From Ulva prolifera (lineage: Eukaryota > Chlorophyta > Ulvophyceae > Ulvales > Ulvaceae): DNA of 64,000 nt. Shown here piece after piece: positions 49,019 through 60,846 of this stretch (the first letter of the stretch is position 1; each line of letters begins with the position of its first letter). The translations under genes and the position numbers were made by a program. Under the pieces are notes generated by a model. It did no database searches. It worked only from the letters and a program-made list of their open reading frames with translations, and was not told the DNA's origin. Location of the stretch: contig CM041204.1 of assembly GCA_023078555.1 (NCBI GenBank), positions 4,618,430-4,682,429 of the forward strand, in the 5' to 3' direction.

Positions 49019-52000
49019 ATGGATATCAAGCAACTAGCTAGGCAGCGGATCGCAGAGGCTGAAGCTGCCATCGCAGCAGCTGGAAAGTCTGCCCTGAGCA
49101 CATACCATGCAGAAGGCTTCCGATCTGACGTTGCGAATCCCGTGCCATGGGCTTCTGCGCACGAAGTGGGCTTGACAAAGCCAGCACAGTTTCCGACATC
49201 TTTTGCTGAGCGCCTGAAACTCCATGAAGCACATCTCAACGCACTGAAGCAAGCTTCTAAGAAACCCCCGCTGCCCAACAACGCTATGACTCCTGCAGCA
49301 CAGCCTAGAACCTTTTCGTCCCTCAGCGATCCCTCTGCATCGTATCTGCCTCCCTGGTCGCAGCCCCATCACATGCCCACGTTCCGACGTACATACCAAT
49401 CTGGTACGTCGACCTGCACTCGAGATCTGAAATAGCAACAGCCATGGCGAGCTCTTGCAGAGCCTACACAGCTAAATTTCCTAGGCAATCTTTGTCCATG
49501 TGTTCAGATCCTTCCCTGGCATCGGCAAAGAGCTTCGAGGGGTCGCGTGTTTCAACAGCAGGCTCTGCTGCAACAATTGGCTGGGCAGGGCCCTGGGTTG
49601 TGACGCACAGACAGAACGGACCAGACCGCATGTATCCTGCCAAGCACCGGCCTGATGCCACGACAGGGGACTTGCCGTCACACCGGTCTGTTGGCGGCAC
49701 TCCAGGCCCGGGGCCGCACACGTATACGCCAGTGGGCGAACATGCCGCTGTAGCTTCCAAGCAGTCAGCCACTCAACCTGCATCCGTTGAGTGGATGCTT
49801 CCGCACCGCCACGCACAGGCTCCCCCAGCAGCTTGCCCCTCTGATGCGGCTGGAGTGCCTGCAAGGTCCTACGGGTCGCCGGGGGCGCAGTCAACACTTG
49901 CAGGCACCATAAAGCGTCCTCAGAGCATACCGAGTGCGCCGGCAATTGTCAGCCAGCTTGGAGATGCAGGGCGGGGGGCAGGCTCACAGATACCAAGTCC
50001 TATCCGAAACAAGTCTCAGCAACAAGCGCAGCATAGTGCTCCGTACAAGACATCTCATAGAGCTGACCGCAGCACCCAGGCTGCGCCCACATGTAGAGCA
50101 GATGCCCAGGCGGGTCTGGTAGCGCAAGCGCCATATCGCCAGGGCCAGCGGAGTCCTCCAGCTGGTCAGCATGCTCCACCATTTCCTGTAGCTGCCACTG
50201 TACGCTTTTCATCTTTGAACCGCTATGGCCTGTATATGTCGTCGTGGGCCAAAATTGTGTTCCATTTGACTTCTCGGTTTCCCAAAGATTCACTCATGTT
50301 CGTATGCTGACAACCGGTGATGCAGAGACTATGTACCATGCAGCGCATGTGCGCTGTGGACCAGTTGTTTGTCCATTGCTGTTGCAAAGTGAATGATCCT
50401 TGCGCCAAGTACTGTGGGACATGATACCATTTGTGGTAGCGTCCAGCAGCCACCGCTCTCAGGTGCACGTGTGCAACATTTGCATACGCTCATGTACCCG
50501 GGTCAAATGCGTGCATGGCAGCAGGACAACGGTGACATTTTTCTGTGTCATCGGTGCTGATTTCGGTGATGCATGGCAGAAGTGACTCCTGCGCGATCAG
50601 AGACAGTAGGGTAGCTCACAGACGGTGCATGTTTGCAGCAGCGTGTGGAGACTCTGCGGCGCAACACTGATGCGGAGGACGCACAGCCGCAACACAGCCA
50701 ACAGCATGGCCAACAATGTGGCGAATTGAGTAGCAGCATCAATGCCCTGTCCAGGCTCGCAAACGGCCAACGTCGGTTGCGTTTGTCAAACCCGCTCGAC
50801 GACAAGAATCGTGATGGAGATGGTGGGAGAGATGCACCCGCTGCAGAAGCTCAAGCTGTGCCCCGGCTCCAGGTGGCTTGTAATGCAGCAGGTCGGCCCC
50901 AGGCTGGAGCTGGTGCGGAAGTGAGGGCTGGTGGAGGTGACGGCAGGTCAAGAAGGGACCTTGACGAGGAACCATGTGGAGGTGTCCAAGGCGGACCGCA
51001 TGAGAGGCACGCAGCTCTCTCGGCCCCGATGGCGCGCCTCAAGCGCATGCTTCGGACTCGAAGCAATGACTCCTCTGCAGGCCGGACAACATTGGAGGAG
51101 CGGCCCGCGGTGAGCTCTGGCCCCGGGCGACAGCCCCAGGGGCACGCTGGCGCCTTACCGGCTCACGCTCCCCGCGTGCTGCAGCAGTCACCCACCAAGC
51201 TAGAATCGCAGAGCAGTATGCGTAGGCTGGCGGGGCGGCGGGCTGCGGCCAAGGGGGACGGGGCGGCGCGAGCACAGCATGCGCGGCACAGTGCAGGTCT
51301 CCCGGAGGAGCAGCCGGCGGTTGCGCAAAGCGGGCACGTAGACTTCGAGGCGATGGTGGAGCAGAAGATGCGGGAAGAGGCGGCTGCGGCTGGCAATGCA
51401 GAGAGCCGATGCAAGTGTAACACGTGCGGCCGTCGCTTTGCAAAGGACGTGCTGGCCAAGCATGCGGCTGTCTGTGCCAAAGCGGCTGCTTCAAAGCGGC
51501 TGCCCATGGACATGAGGCGCAAACGTCTGGCTGGAGTGGTGAGTGATGCTGGCGGTCCAGCGCGACGCAGGGGGGTTAAGAAGAGTGGTTCCGGTCGGCG
51601 TGCAGGTGGCCCGCAGTCCACGCAAACTGGGCAAGAACGGCCTGCTGCTGCACCCAGTGCATCTCGGGGTCAGGCTTGGAAGCGCCAAAGCAATGCACTT
51701 CGTGCTGCGATGCGTGCCAGCAGGTGTGCTGTACTGAGGTGATGTACAGATGTTCTGAAGCCGTAGGATGTCCCGTTGTGCATGGAACCTGCGGGTGCGC
51801 TGAGTGATGACATGGTGAATTAATGATGGATGGTCGATGTCTTGCGCTGGAACGCGACGTGGATTCTGTGGGCTGCCTGCCTGCCGGACAAACTCGTGAT
51901 TTTGCCTCCCCCGAAAGCATGTGACGCTTATGTTTTTTCCAGGGATGTGAGTATGGCACTCACTCGTGGAGAAGACATCACTAAGATGCCTGTGTTTGAA

Positions 52001-52313
52001 GATAAGCATGATGATCGTGTGCCTTGCCCGCACTGTGGACGTAAGTTTGCAGCGATGACAGCAGAGCGACATATCCCTAAGGTATTTTCGCGGTCAGATC
52101 GCTTGTGTGTGCTGTGTGTCTCCCCCCGGCCACAGATCCATGCTGCAGTGCCAATGCCTGCCACGGAATGCTCAGTGTCGACCCCATCGACCTTCATGGT
52201 TCACTTTGATTCATTGTGTCCTGCAGTGCAAGGATATTCGGGCCAAGCCTAAGTTCTTGAAGAAGGGCAGCGGAGTGGCAGGAGGGAAGGCTTCACAGCA
52301 CGTCATCAGGTAA
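49019..52313 (+). CDS. C2HC zinc-finger protein, ZC2HC1 type
   Basis: Exons 49019-49403, 49442 to about 50150 (3' end uncertain), 50639-51723, 51943-52081 and 52227-52313. Two ZC2HC-type fingers are present: KCNTCGRRFAKDVLAKHAAVC and, across an intron, PCPHCGRKFAAMTAERHIPK then CKDIRA. Each is C-x2-C, H-x3-C. Between them WKRQSNALRAAMRAS matches the conserved linker of this family, whose animal members are ciliary or centrosomal in part. The N-terminal part is Ser/Pro/Gln-rich with one PGPGPHTYTP motif like sperm-tail PG repeats. Intron 1 is only 38 nt. The last Cys of finger 2 is the first codon after the final intron. The ATG at 49019 starts a helical MDIKQLARQRIAEAE segment. Confidence 0.75.
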
Positions 52314-52721
52314 ACAGTTGTATTCATTGCCGCTGAAAGATCCCAGGTGCACCTGCCATACATATGTATGGGTATGATTAACAAATATACATGTAATTGT
52401 ACAGTCTTGCCATGTCGACCAAATTATTGCATGCCACCGGCAAAGCCACAATATCATATTTGCACATCACCGAACTGCAATGCAATCTCAACCATACTGT
52501 ACTGAAGTCTGCAATGTCTTGTTCTGCACTGATTGGACTAAAACAAAAGCTCTTGTTGGCTACACTGCCCGGCTATTCAAATGTCCACTGGAAGCTTCTT
52601 GCACGTCGATGGCACTTTCCTAGAACCTCCTATTGCACCTGCAGACACGAGCTTGTCTTATGGACAAGACTGTGCTCAAGAAAGCTGCACCTGTACCACA
52701 GGCATCATGCTAAGGGAATGC
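52314..52721. other. Convergent 3' gap
   Basis: Separates the ends of the zinc-finger gene (+) and the D27-like gene (-). A plus-strand frame here has no domain signal. Confidence 0.5.
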
Positions 52722-54129
52722 TCACGTACATTGTGAAAAGCATGGCTGCTCGCTGACAGGATCGTCCTCTAACAGTGGTGGAGACTGTCCAAATATCATC
52801 TTGCAGCTCAAGTCCTCAAAATTTGGTTCCATGTATAGTGGCATACCAAAGTCTTTTGTGAAAAACTCTTGTGTCGGAACCTGCAGACGCCATTCTAAAA
52901 ATGACTACAAAAGTTGACATTCGCAACAACAACCCTGCCTCCAATTACAGATAGTGCTACATCACTTATCAAGTCTACGTATCTTGCTTACTTTGAAAAT
53001 TTTTCTATGCATCATATGAGTGTGTAATATCAAGTGTCACATGTAGAATCGCGCCTTGCACATGTTGACGCACATTCCTACACATCCGCTCTGCTCCAGG
53101 TACCGGCATTTTTTTATAAACACTGTACTCCGTTGCGTCCTGCTGGAGCCATCTGGTAATTGAACTTCTTCCGTCTGGAGCTCCATATCGCCAACAAGCT
53201 GCACAGACACAGCACACTTCAGCTTCGAGCAGCTTCACCGCCCTGGTGACCCCGACTCGCCCTGACACATGTTTAGCACCAAATGTCGCAACGATTATAT
53301 TTCTGTGAGTGAGTGTGCTGGTATTACAAACTACAGTGTGCCCGCATGTGCTCCCAGCCCAGAACATAGCGGCCTCACTTCAACATGCACAGCACTGGTA
53401 TCCCAACAACGGCTGCCGGACGTACCCAGTCGAATCCAATGTTGGCAAAATATGCGCAAGTTACGCACGCCAACTCTGTGGGGCGGAAGAAGGTCCTGGC
53501 AGCCCATGGTATGAAAGCTGGCAGCAGTGCGTTCAAAATGTTTAATACTGTCTCTTTTTGCTCTGCCGGAGATCTTCCTCGCATGATCGCTCCGCTCATT
53601 TCGACGAAGCCATCATATCCGGACTGGGTCGGAGGTACACCTGTTTACAGGCACGATGTCGCATGCGCCTGGCTGTGCCATATGAGTTCAACAGTCAGTC
53701 TGATGGACTCGACCTTACAGCATGACATGTCGAAAATTATGGTCTGAGCTTGCTGTCAGCAAACAGCAGTAGACAACTCAGCGGAGATGCAACGGGACAC
53801 TATTGCTTGCGTCAGAGCGCACCAACTTCTTCCGAGATCTTTTTAGTAAAATAAGCAATAAGAATCTTGCCGAATAATTTGTCTTCATAAACTGTCATTT
53901 CGCTGAATGGATCACTGGGTGCATGAGCTGTGTCGTGTTCTACAGTGTCTGGGCACTGCACGTACGTTCTGATGCTTTCTCTCTCGCCCAGTTCTAGATA
54001 TCTTGTAAACACGCAGCTGATCCTACTCCGCTTGTGTGACACGCGAAAAAGCTTCGCTAATCTTGAGGACGCGACGTGCTGGTGACATCTACGACGCGAG
54101 CCACGAGCTGGCATATTGCCGCCCGACAT
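52722..54129 (-). CDS. D27: DWARF27-like carotenoid isomerase (DUF4033)
   Basis: Plastid iron-binding isomerase family; plant D27 converts all-trans to 9-cis beta-carotene in strigolactone synthesis, and algal paralogues are of less certain role. Exons 54129-53823, 53640-53426, 53198-53055 and 52880-52722 total 825 nt, 274 aa, phase-perfect. The first about 70 residues are Ser/Arg-rich without clear domains, as in a transit peptide. Family signatures follow: [36 protein letters not shown], the Cys cluster [20 protein letters not shown], then [32 protein letters not shown] and DDPVSEQPC. The third intron has a GC donor (AAG|GCGCGA), confirmed by uninterrupted homology across it. Start could also be the ATG at 54114. 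Confidence 0.92.
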
Positions 54130-55286
54130 CACACACTTCCACAGATTGGATGCCTTTGAGGAGGAATTGTGTACAAAATCGATGGCAGCAAAGTAGAATG
54201 AAATATGCAAGGAGCGGGCTGTCCGTGTCGCTAGCACTGATTTGTTCGCAGGAATCACAAAATAGCAGCAGTGTCGAGCCGATGCGGTTGAAAGTCCAAC
54301 GAGCTGATGATCCGTGGTGTGTTCTCGTGAGAGGGCTGCTCACCAAGCCTGGCCGCGCGCCAACATTTGTGCAACATGCTTGCGTGCGCTCGTTTGAGGT
54401 CGACACGAACCAGTGAGCGTGTTTGCACCTGTGCCACATCCTTCCCATTCAGACGCGGAACCTGCGCAAGCACTCACAATCTCAGATGCTTCATGCAGAC
54501 AAATGTGTCTACCAAACGTGAGGCACCTAGGTATGATGTGAACGCTCATGAAGCACTCACCTGGAGCTACGGCTCAGCTGAGCAGGCGGGCAGTGAACAG
54601 AAACTGCACGGGATAAGTCTTTCGGCAGATCGAAGCAGGACGACATCATGACTTCGTTCAGCGACGTTTCACTGTTGGGAATATGCGAGCACAGGCATCC
54701 AGCATGTCATGACATCTGCTTGCCTTCCGGTCCCATACGTTCCATGGTGCTACAAGTTGTTTCATCAGAAACAGATGCGATAAATTTTGGCGCTGCCAAG
54801 GTCATTGCAAGCCATCCGCTGTGCTGCACTGGTGCAAAGATGTGCACACACATGTTCTGGGCACTTGGCAGCGGGCAGGTCCATGGGGTCACTTGGTCGT
54901 TGTGCAGGCGTCTCCGTGCAACTAACGTATACTGTATATACGGTGTGTATGCCTTACAGCATTACATCAGCATGTGCGACTGGCATGGGCATGCATCTCC
55001 TGCTGGAATATGTCTGGCTGCTGGTCGATCATCGACCCCATGCAAGCAGCTTGCGGAGCCTGGATTGCTCTGTGTTCACCTCAGCGATTGAACGGCTGAG
55101 CCAATGTACTGCTCGGATCAACTACGTGCATTGGCGGGCGCTTACGAAGAAGAACAAGAGCCAAATTCTTGTCATACGTCTGTACCCATTGGTATGCTAC
55201 CAAATACGGGAGGTCCGGTCGGGGTCAGGGGTCTCTGAACACGACAGGCAGCTACCTCATACAGAACAAGTGGCAGCTGGTGGGAG
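54130..55286. other. Region without a supported gene
   Basis: Plus frame 54648-55091 (147 aa) begins with ATG but shows no domain pattern. The D27-like promoter should lie just above 54129. Confidence 0.4.
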
Positions 55287-56059
55287 CTAGTGGGAGATCC
55301 CTAATAGACTACGGGCAACAACAACTGTGCCTTCGACCCATGTGTCTGATACAACACGCAATGGCTTCACTGCACTGAATGCAAATAGGCCATCTGGTCC
55401 CTTGTATGCCTTCCCCATCACCTGCACCTACATGAGAGAAGATTGCTGCCATGAGCACAGTATGAATAGCTTTTTCCGCGTCTATGTCTGGAGAGAACAA
55501 AACACACCTGAAGCAGAACGCGCGGTGCCTTGCTGAGCCTGCTGTTCTTGGGGAAAGTGACTTCTATGGCAGCCTCTGGTGAAGGACATGCATAGAAACA
55601 GGAATCTAGAGGGGGCCACCCGACAGCTCCACGCTTGCTACGAATCCACCTCCCAAGATGATACTCAGTTTCTCCATCAAATATGGAAACTAACTTACCA
55701 CCACTTGCACCAACTACCTGCTGCTGCACACTGTGTAAGGCCACCGACAATTTAAGCCAAGAGTGCACATGGATTGCCTTTCAGCTGCATTGAAGAGCTG
55801 GCTGGCCGTTCGGCCAGCCTTGGTTGGTGGCGCTATATGGGCTCTAGAAACTCCACCTTGAAATAGCAGTGCAGGTCACCATCCTTGACAATGAACGGGG
55901 CCCAATTTTCAGGACAGCAAGAAGAATGTAGCCTTAATCTTGAAAGCTCCAGCGAGAAGAGTTCGTCGTGCAGTTGTCGTCTGACACCTTGAATTGCTTG
56001 TATTTGGCTTTCAATTCTTGCGCCAGGCAAACTCGATGTGTCGTGCCGCGAAGGGCCAT
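55287..56059 (-). CDS. Small conserved-looking protein of unknown function
   Basis: Exons 56059-55988, 55723-55508 and 55421-55287 are all phase 0 and give about 140 aa. Sequence: MALRGTTHRVCLAQELKAKY start, then LVSIFDGETEYHLGRWIRSK, WPPLDSCFYACPSPEAAIEV, PRVLLQ, and finally VMGKAYKGPDGLFAFSAVKP. The strand-rich middle looks folded and the splice junctions read cleanly, so I consider it a real gene, but I do not recognise it. An internal exon between exons 1 and 2 (block NWAPFIVKDGDLHCYF near 55915-55863) may be included in some form. Divergent from the gene starting at 56562, about 500 bp apart. Confidence 0.55.
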
Positions 56060-56561
56060 CGCCCAGCTCAGCTCCGCGGGCCAAACCCCTCTGCTTGCCC
56101 CCCATGTGCTTCGTGGCGCAATTCTACATGGCGTTCCGCGTGAGGCGCATAGCAGCCGATATGGACAACCTTATTTTCCCCGGATGCCTCGAGCACAAGA
56201 GTATAGAAGATGTAGATGCACGCCGGAGTTTCTCAGAACCTACAACAACAGATTTCTGCAACATGTTGCTGCGCCAATCGCCAAAACCACCTCTGCTGTC
56301 ACAAATCTGCGGAGCGTTGCACGCTGTCAACAACGACGGGCACCTCTTCTAGCCACGGCAAAAGCAATGTTGCACTTACTAGGCTGCATGTGCCCACAGA
56401 GGCGTCACGTGCTTACTGCAAAGTGGGCAACTCATAAATCCTGCAAATGCATACAGAGGTAATTACCGAAAGCTAGGTAAGTGTGCATCCCCAGCCGGCC
56501 TCGGCAGTCGTTAGCAAGCACTGCGAATTGTGGTGGTTTGCAGAGCAATCGCCATCGGTTC

Positions 56562-57211
56562 ATGGCTAGAACATGCGCTACAAGCGACTGCACGGAGCCT
56601 CACGTTCCTTCCCTGGCAGCTTTGTCATTGGGCGCTATCATTGAGCACTCGGCTTGCATACGTGATCTCTCAGGCGTTCCAGAGCATCTCACGACAGCTT
56701 TGTTCTGGGTACGCCAGAGCTTCGCGCTGTGAGACTTGGTATTGTCATTCCGGGCGCTCGTACTTTGTGGTGTTCAAGTTCATGTTGCAATCTAACGGCA
56801 GAGCTCCCCGCGTTCTCTGCGGGGGAGCCTCTGCCTTCGTTGTGATCTTGCTGTAGGTCGGCAATGTAAGAGGCGCTGTGAATGCTGTCTCTGCTGTCTT
56901 CAGATCTTCTACGACTTAAATGTCATTCAGTCGGCTGCTATCTTGCCTTTGAATGGAGCACTCGAGTGCAGGGTGTCATGGGACAGAACAAGCTGACGCC
57001 GCGCCTACTGAACGTGTTCACATCGACCAAAACCTCAAGCATAGAGGAAGCAATTCAGGTTGGCGACATCTGATCAAGTCTGAGAATCCGTCTTTGGATG
57101 TCACATTTATGTTCTCATTGCATGCAGAGATTGAATATACGCACAGATCTCCCTGTGTTCGTGCCATCAACAAGCAAGTCCTGGCTTGGGGACAACCCAA
57201 GGCTCTTCTGA
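56562..57211 (+). CDS. Three-exon 105-aa protein of unknown function
   Basis: Exons 56562-56708, 56972-57058 and 57128-57211, all phase 0, GT-AG. The protein is helical: VPSLAALSLGAIIEHSACIR, LSGVPEHLTTALFW, then KLTPRLLNVFTSTKTSSIEE, and a C-terminal LPVFVPSTSKSWLGDNPRLF. The first two stretches recall the N-terminal helical part of F-box/Rad7-like leucine-rich proteins (PSL..L....I..L.GVP..L...LF....KLTP..L..F), but no repeats follow. The exon may open upstream at the acceptor (56544), so a 5' exon is possible. Function unknown. Confidence 0.55.
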
Positions 57212-57604
57212 GCATTGGCATGATACTTTTTGGGGTATGAGAATCTTCACAGGTATATTCATCCAGGTTCACGTGTTATCAAACCGTAGGTCTTCATCAG
57301 TTGAAAAGTAAGTTCATGCATAGGATGCACGGAAGTAAACGCCAGATTAACAAGACTGTCGAGTGAGCTTCTTCGGTCATAGTGTGACTGTTCCAGGCAG
57401 CCTGGGTCTCGAGTGCGCGATATATTGTAGCAACAGAATGCTGGAGCAAGCGGCAAGGTTTCCAATCAAGTTCTAACAAATCAACATTGATGCGTCGATA
57501 GGGAACCACTCTGAATGCTTGACCAGCGGCCATGTGATGACTGTGTAAGGCTGCAGACCAAACGTCCAGGTGGGACAGCATTCTCGTTTCTCTGGACAGC
57601 CAGC

Positions 57605-59776
57605 TTATGCGGCGTATGCAGCTGGCCCAGGTGATACAGACGAGGAGTAGTAGTATTTTCCAAACCGTACGGCGGTCCCGAATGCACATCTTGGCTGAGT
57701 CTTCTTCTTCGACAGTACCTGCCGTCCAGATCCTGACCACTGCACATTACCAACACAGATTGCCAGCCACGTTTGCACAACTTTCAGTCATTCTCATTCA
57801 ATCAAAGCAGCTCGAGCAGTCATAGATATACATTGCTGTGCTACTACTGCCCAGGAACTCTATTTCCTGCCACCTACGGTCAGACTGAGTATCACTGCCA
57901 TGGGCTACATGTAATCAAGCTGCGTCACACTTGCAGATACCGCAAGATTGTTGGAGTGGTTTTCAAGAATTGCAGGCGTGAATGTGATCAGGTCTAACAG
58001 CACTGGGACAGAATAGATCAGTTGACATAGCAGTTGCCAGTACACAGCGTGCTAGTGTGGCCTCCTACATACTGCACATCATTGCGAGAGGCGAGAACGA
58101 TGCAGCCACCACCGCTGCTGCATCAGTGCTGCTCAAGCTTGCAATGCACTGAACATCATCCATGATGACATCAGAGCTTGTACCAACCCCATGTCATATT
58201 GCAATGAAGCATGAGACGATGAGAAGGTCTCCGCAGGCAGTATCAGTGACGTTTCCACGGTGTAATGGATTATATGTGCTCATCGCCAGAAGAACAGCAT
58301 GCACCAGGAACCACACCTGCTGGGCGGTCGTAGGCCCAGGCGAGAAATCGCCTTTCTGCCCCTTTTCATGCTCTCTGGACATGTAGACTTTGGCCGCCTG
58401 GTCTCGATCAGATGTGCCAAACGAATACAGGGGCAAGCTCTTCTTCTTTGAAAGAGCTTGCTTTCCACATGCAGAGAGTTCACTCTTGTACTCCCCCGCA
58501 CCTGGTTGCGCCTTCGCTCGTTTGACAAAGTCATAGTTGAAGCGCTTCCCACAGCCAAGTGTTGTGGCAGGGTTTGAGCGCATGTTGGAAAGCACCTGGG
58601 GCCCCACACCACTCTGCAAATCCATCGGAGATCGATTAGTGCAGATCCTTGAATCCTGTCATTGGTAATGTCTACACCCAAGCTGCAAGCCGATTCAAGT
58701 GACTCAGCAAGAGGTAGGCCTGTGTCTGTCCACAGGTAGACTTGTCCGAGGGAAGGACCAGTGCTGGACCAAGTGACTCCTTTGTGACTCATATCTCCCA
58801 GATGCCACCGCCCATATGGCACAAATGTGGCACATTTGCCTGGATGCCTGGAGAGTAACCAGACACAATACCTTGGCATCATATGTACAGGGTCCTGGAG
58901 AAAGCCGTCCAAAGTAGGTCTTCTCAGATTCTGCATCCTGGTACACCTTCTCGCGCTGCTCCCGTGTGCCAGAACCAAAGACTGCAGTCGAACTGGTCTC
59001 CTTATAGGACTCTACTTGCACACCCAAGCCCGGTTTCACCTGCAGAATGTATCCTACACTGCTTGAGAAAGGAATGAGTCCGGGCATTGCTCCAATGTAT
59101 TCCTCCGGACAGTGTCAACAGGTGCAAAATGGGGTTCCTATTTTGCCGATGTTGGAAGTGCGCAACCACCTTATACAGGCCTGGCCCCGGGACGCCATTC
59201 TTGGTGGCTAAACTCTTTCGCTGCTCTGTACCAACACCACACGATGGAGCTGTGGCTTTGCTGCTCAGAATTTGCTTGCCGAGACTGTCCTGCAAAGAGC
59301 TGCAGTGAACATACGAGCACCTCGATCTGCTGCATCTGCAAAGGAGATTGGCAATCGTGACTGACCGGTAATTGGTAAATAGCTCCCTGGGACTGGTTCC
59401 CCCCGGCAGACTTGACCTTAGCTCTATCATGTTCCGCAGATGCATAGATGTGATGGCTAGCTGCTCGACCCGAGCTGCCAAAGCCAACGTTTGGGGCAGT
59501 GTGTTGAGGTGCTAAAACCTGCTTTCCGAAACCGGAACGCAGCTCCCCACCGTATCCAAAGTACACAGCATCCTGAGCAGGCATTTTCCTGCAATTTTTT
59601 GCATCTTCAGTGCGACCATGCGCGTGCCCATTCCAGACCGGTCTCAACGCACCAGCTCCGCGGAAGTCACATTGGTGGCAAGCCAACGCCCCCAAGGACG
59701 TCGACATACCAATAGAGTAGTCAGTGGGTGACAGCCTCGGGGATGCAGAGATAGTGATGAACCCGTGCACCGACAT
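57605..59776 (-). CDS. Sperm-tail PG-rich repeat (STPG) flagellar protein
   Basis: Exons 59776-59366, 59289-59170, 59039-58872, 58613-58317 and 57739-57605, all phase 0, give 376 aa. At least six degenerate repeats share the frame K-Q-[VI]-L-S...-FG[ST]..R......Y.S..E...SPGP..Y: for example KQVLAPQHTAPNVGFGSSGR, GVPGPGLYK, TAVFGSGTREQ...LSPGPCTY, PGAGEYKS, LYSFGTSDRDQAAKVYM with DFSPGP, and CAFGTAVRFG with VSPGPAAY. STPG/ODF3-type proteins bind axonemal microtubules, often from inside the lumen. Start: the first ATG of the frame at 59776. The final exon was recognised only because the repeat continues across the intron, which supports the model. Neighbour to the left is convergent. Confidence 0.85.
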
Positions 59777-60846
59777 TCATTCGCGAGGCAGCGTTGCAGC
59801 GCAGGGCTTGGGAAGCTTCTAACGTAGAAGGCTACATAATAGCAAAAACCATGAATACGGTGGTCATACCTTTGGTTGTTGATCAGGATGAGATGATATG
59901 ACGCTCCCTTAAGGCCTCAAACAGACGGTCTGTTGCGAGATTGGGAATGCCAAACAGCTATCCTGACCAGCGCTTTTACTGTGCGTTCGTTCACCGGCTT
60001 GTGGTCTTTATGCCTGTATGGAAGGATCCGATTTCGGTGTGCCTCCGCGGAGCTCCGCCTCTTCCGCGCTCCTACCTGATCGTGGCGTGTGGACAATTTC
60101 GCGGGGGTCTCGTCGCAAGCGACAATCATATGAGATTTGGTGGCGACGCAGTTCCATAAAGCAGCAAGCAGATGATTTTAAACCCGCTGACTTCATCCTG
60201 GACGCTTCATGTCATCGAAAGCCTGTAACTTCTGTCCGGTTAGGAGTTCACAGTTGGCGTTCGCTGCCTACAGCGACTCGCGCAGCTACGAGATACGACT
60301 TAAGTGTGCTGCGAGCGCCTACGGTGACACATAATGCCAAAGTATGACAATGATAGTGGCTGTAGCCAAGATTGAGATGCTTAGCGCCGCAGAATCGGGC
60401 ACTGTTCAACGCCACAAAGTCATCCTGAGTCGCAGCCTGTAGTGCACAGGGCGATCAATGAAGATCTTGGTACGCCAAAGAAGCTCTATCTGAAGCTTTC
60501 AGAGGCGCATGGTGTCGATCGTTTGATTAATCATGCAACAGGCTCATCAAAGCCCCGGCTAGGTGGTACCTGTAGATCCTATCTCTGCACGATTGGCCTG
60601 AACTGCCTGACATAACACACATTCCGAGATCTGATCTGTGCGAAGGCACGATTAACTGCCGCTTGTCGAGGGTCAAAGTGTAGTGCAGGATGTGTGTAAT
60701 TTGTGCTTCGCGGCCACACTGTCTTCAACATGCACATTTCCGTGCGTGTGATATGGCCCTGCATTTGCAGGGCGTCCAGCGCAGCTTCGGATGGAGCTGT
60801 GGGGTTGAAGCATAGAGTGCATCTGTCGCAGTCAATCAGATTTGAC
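59777..60846. other. Divergent intergenic region
   Basis: About 1 kb between the STPG gene (-) and the low-complexity gene (+). No supported gene; likely two promoters. Confidence 0.5.

Noticed and set aside
53385-53747. Plus-strand ATG frame of 120 aa
   Set aside because: It is antisense to D27-like exon 2, whose minus-strand reading has clear family motifs.
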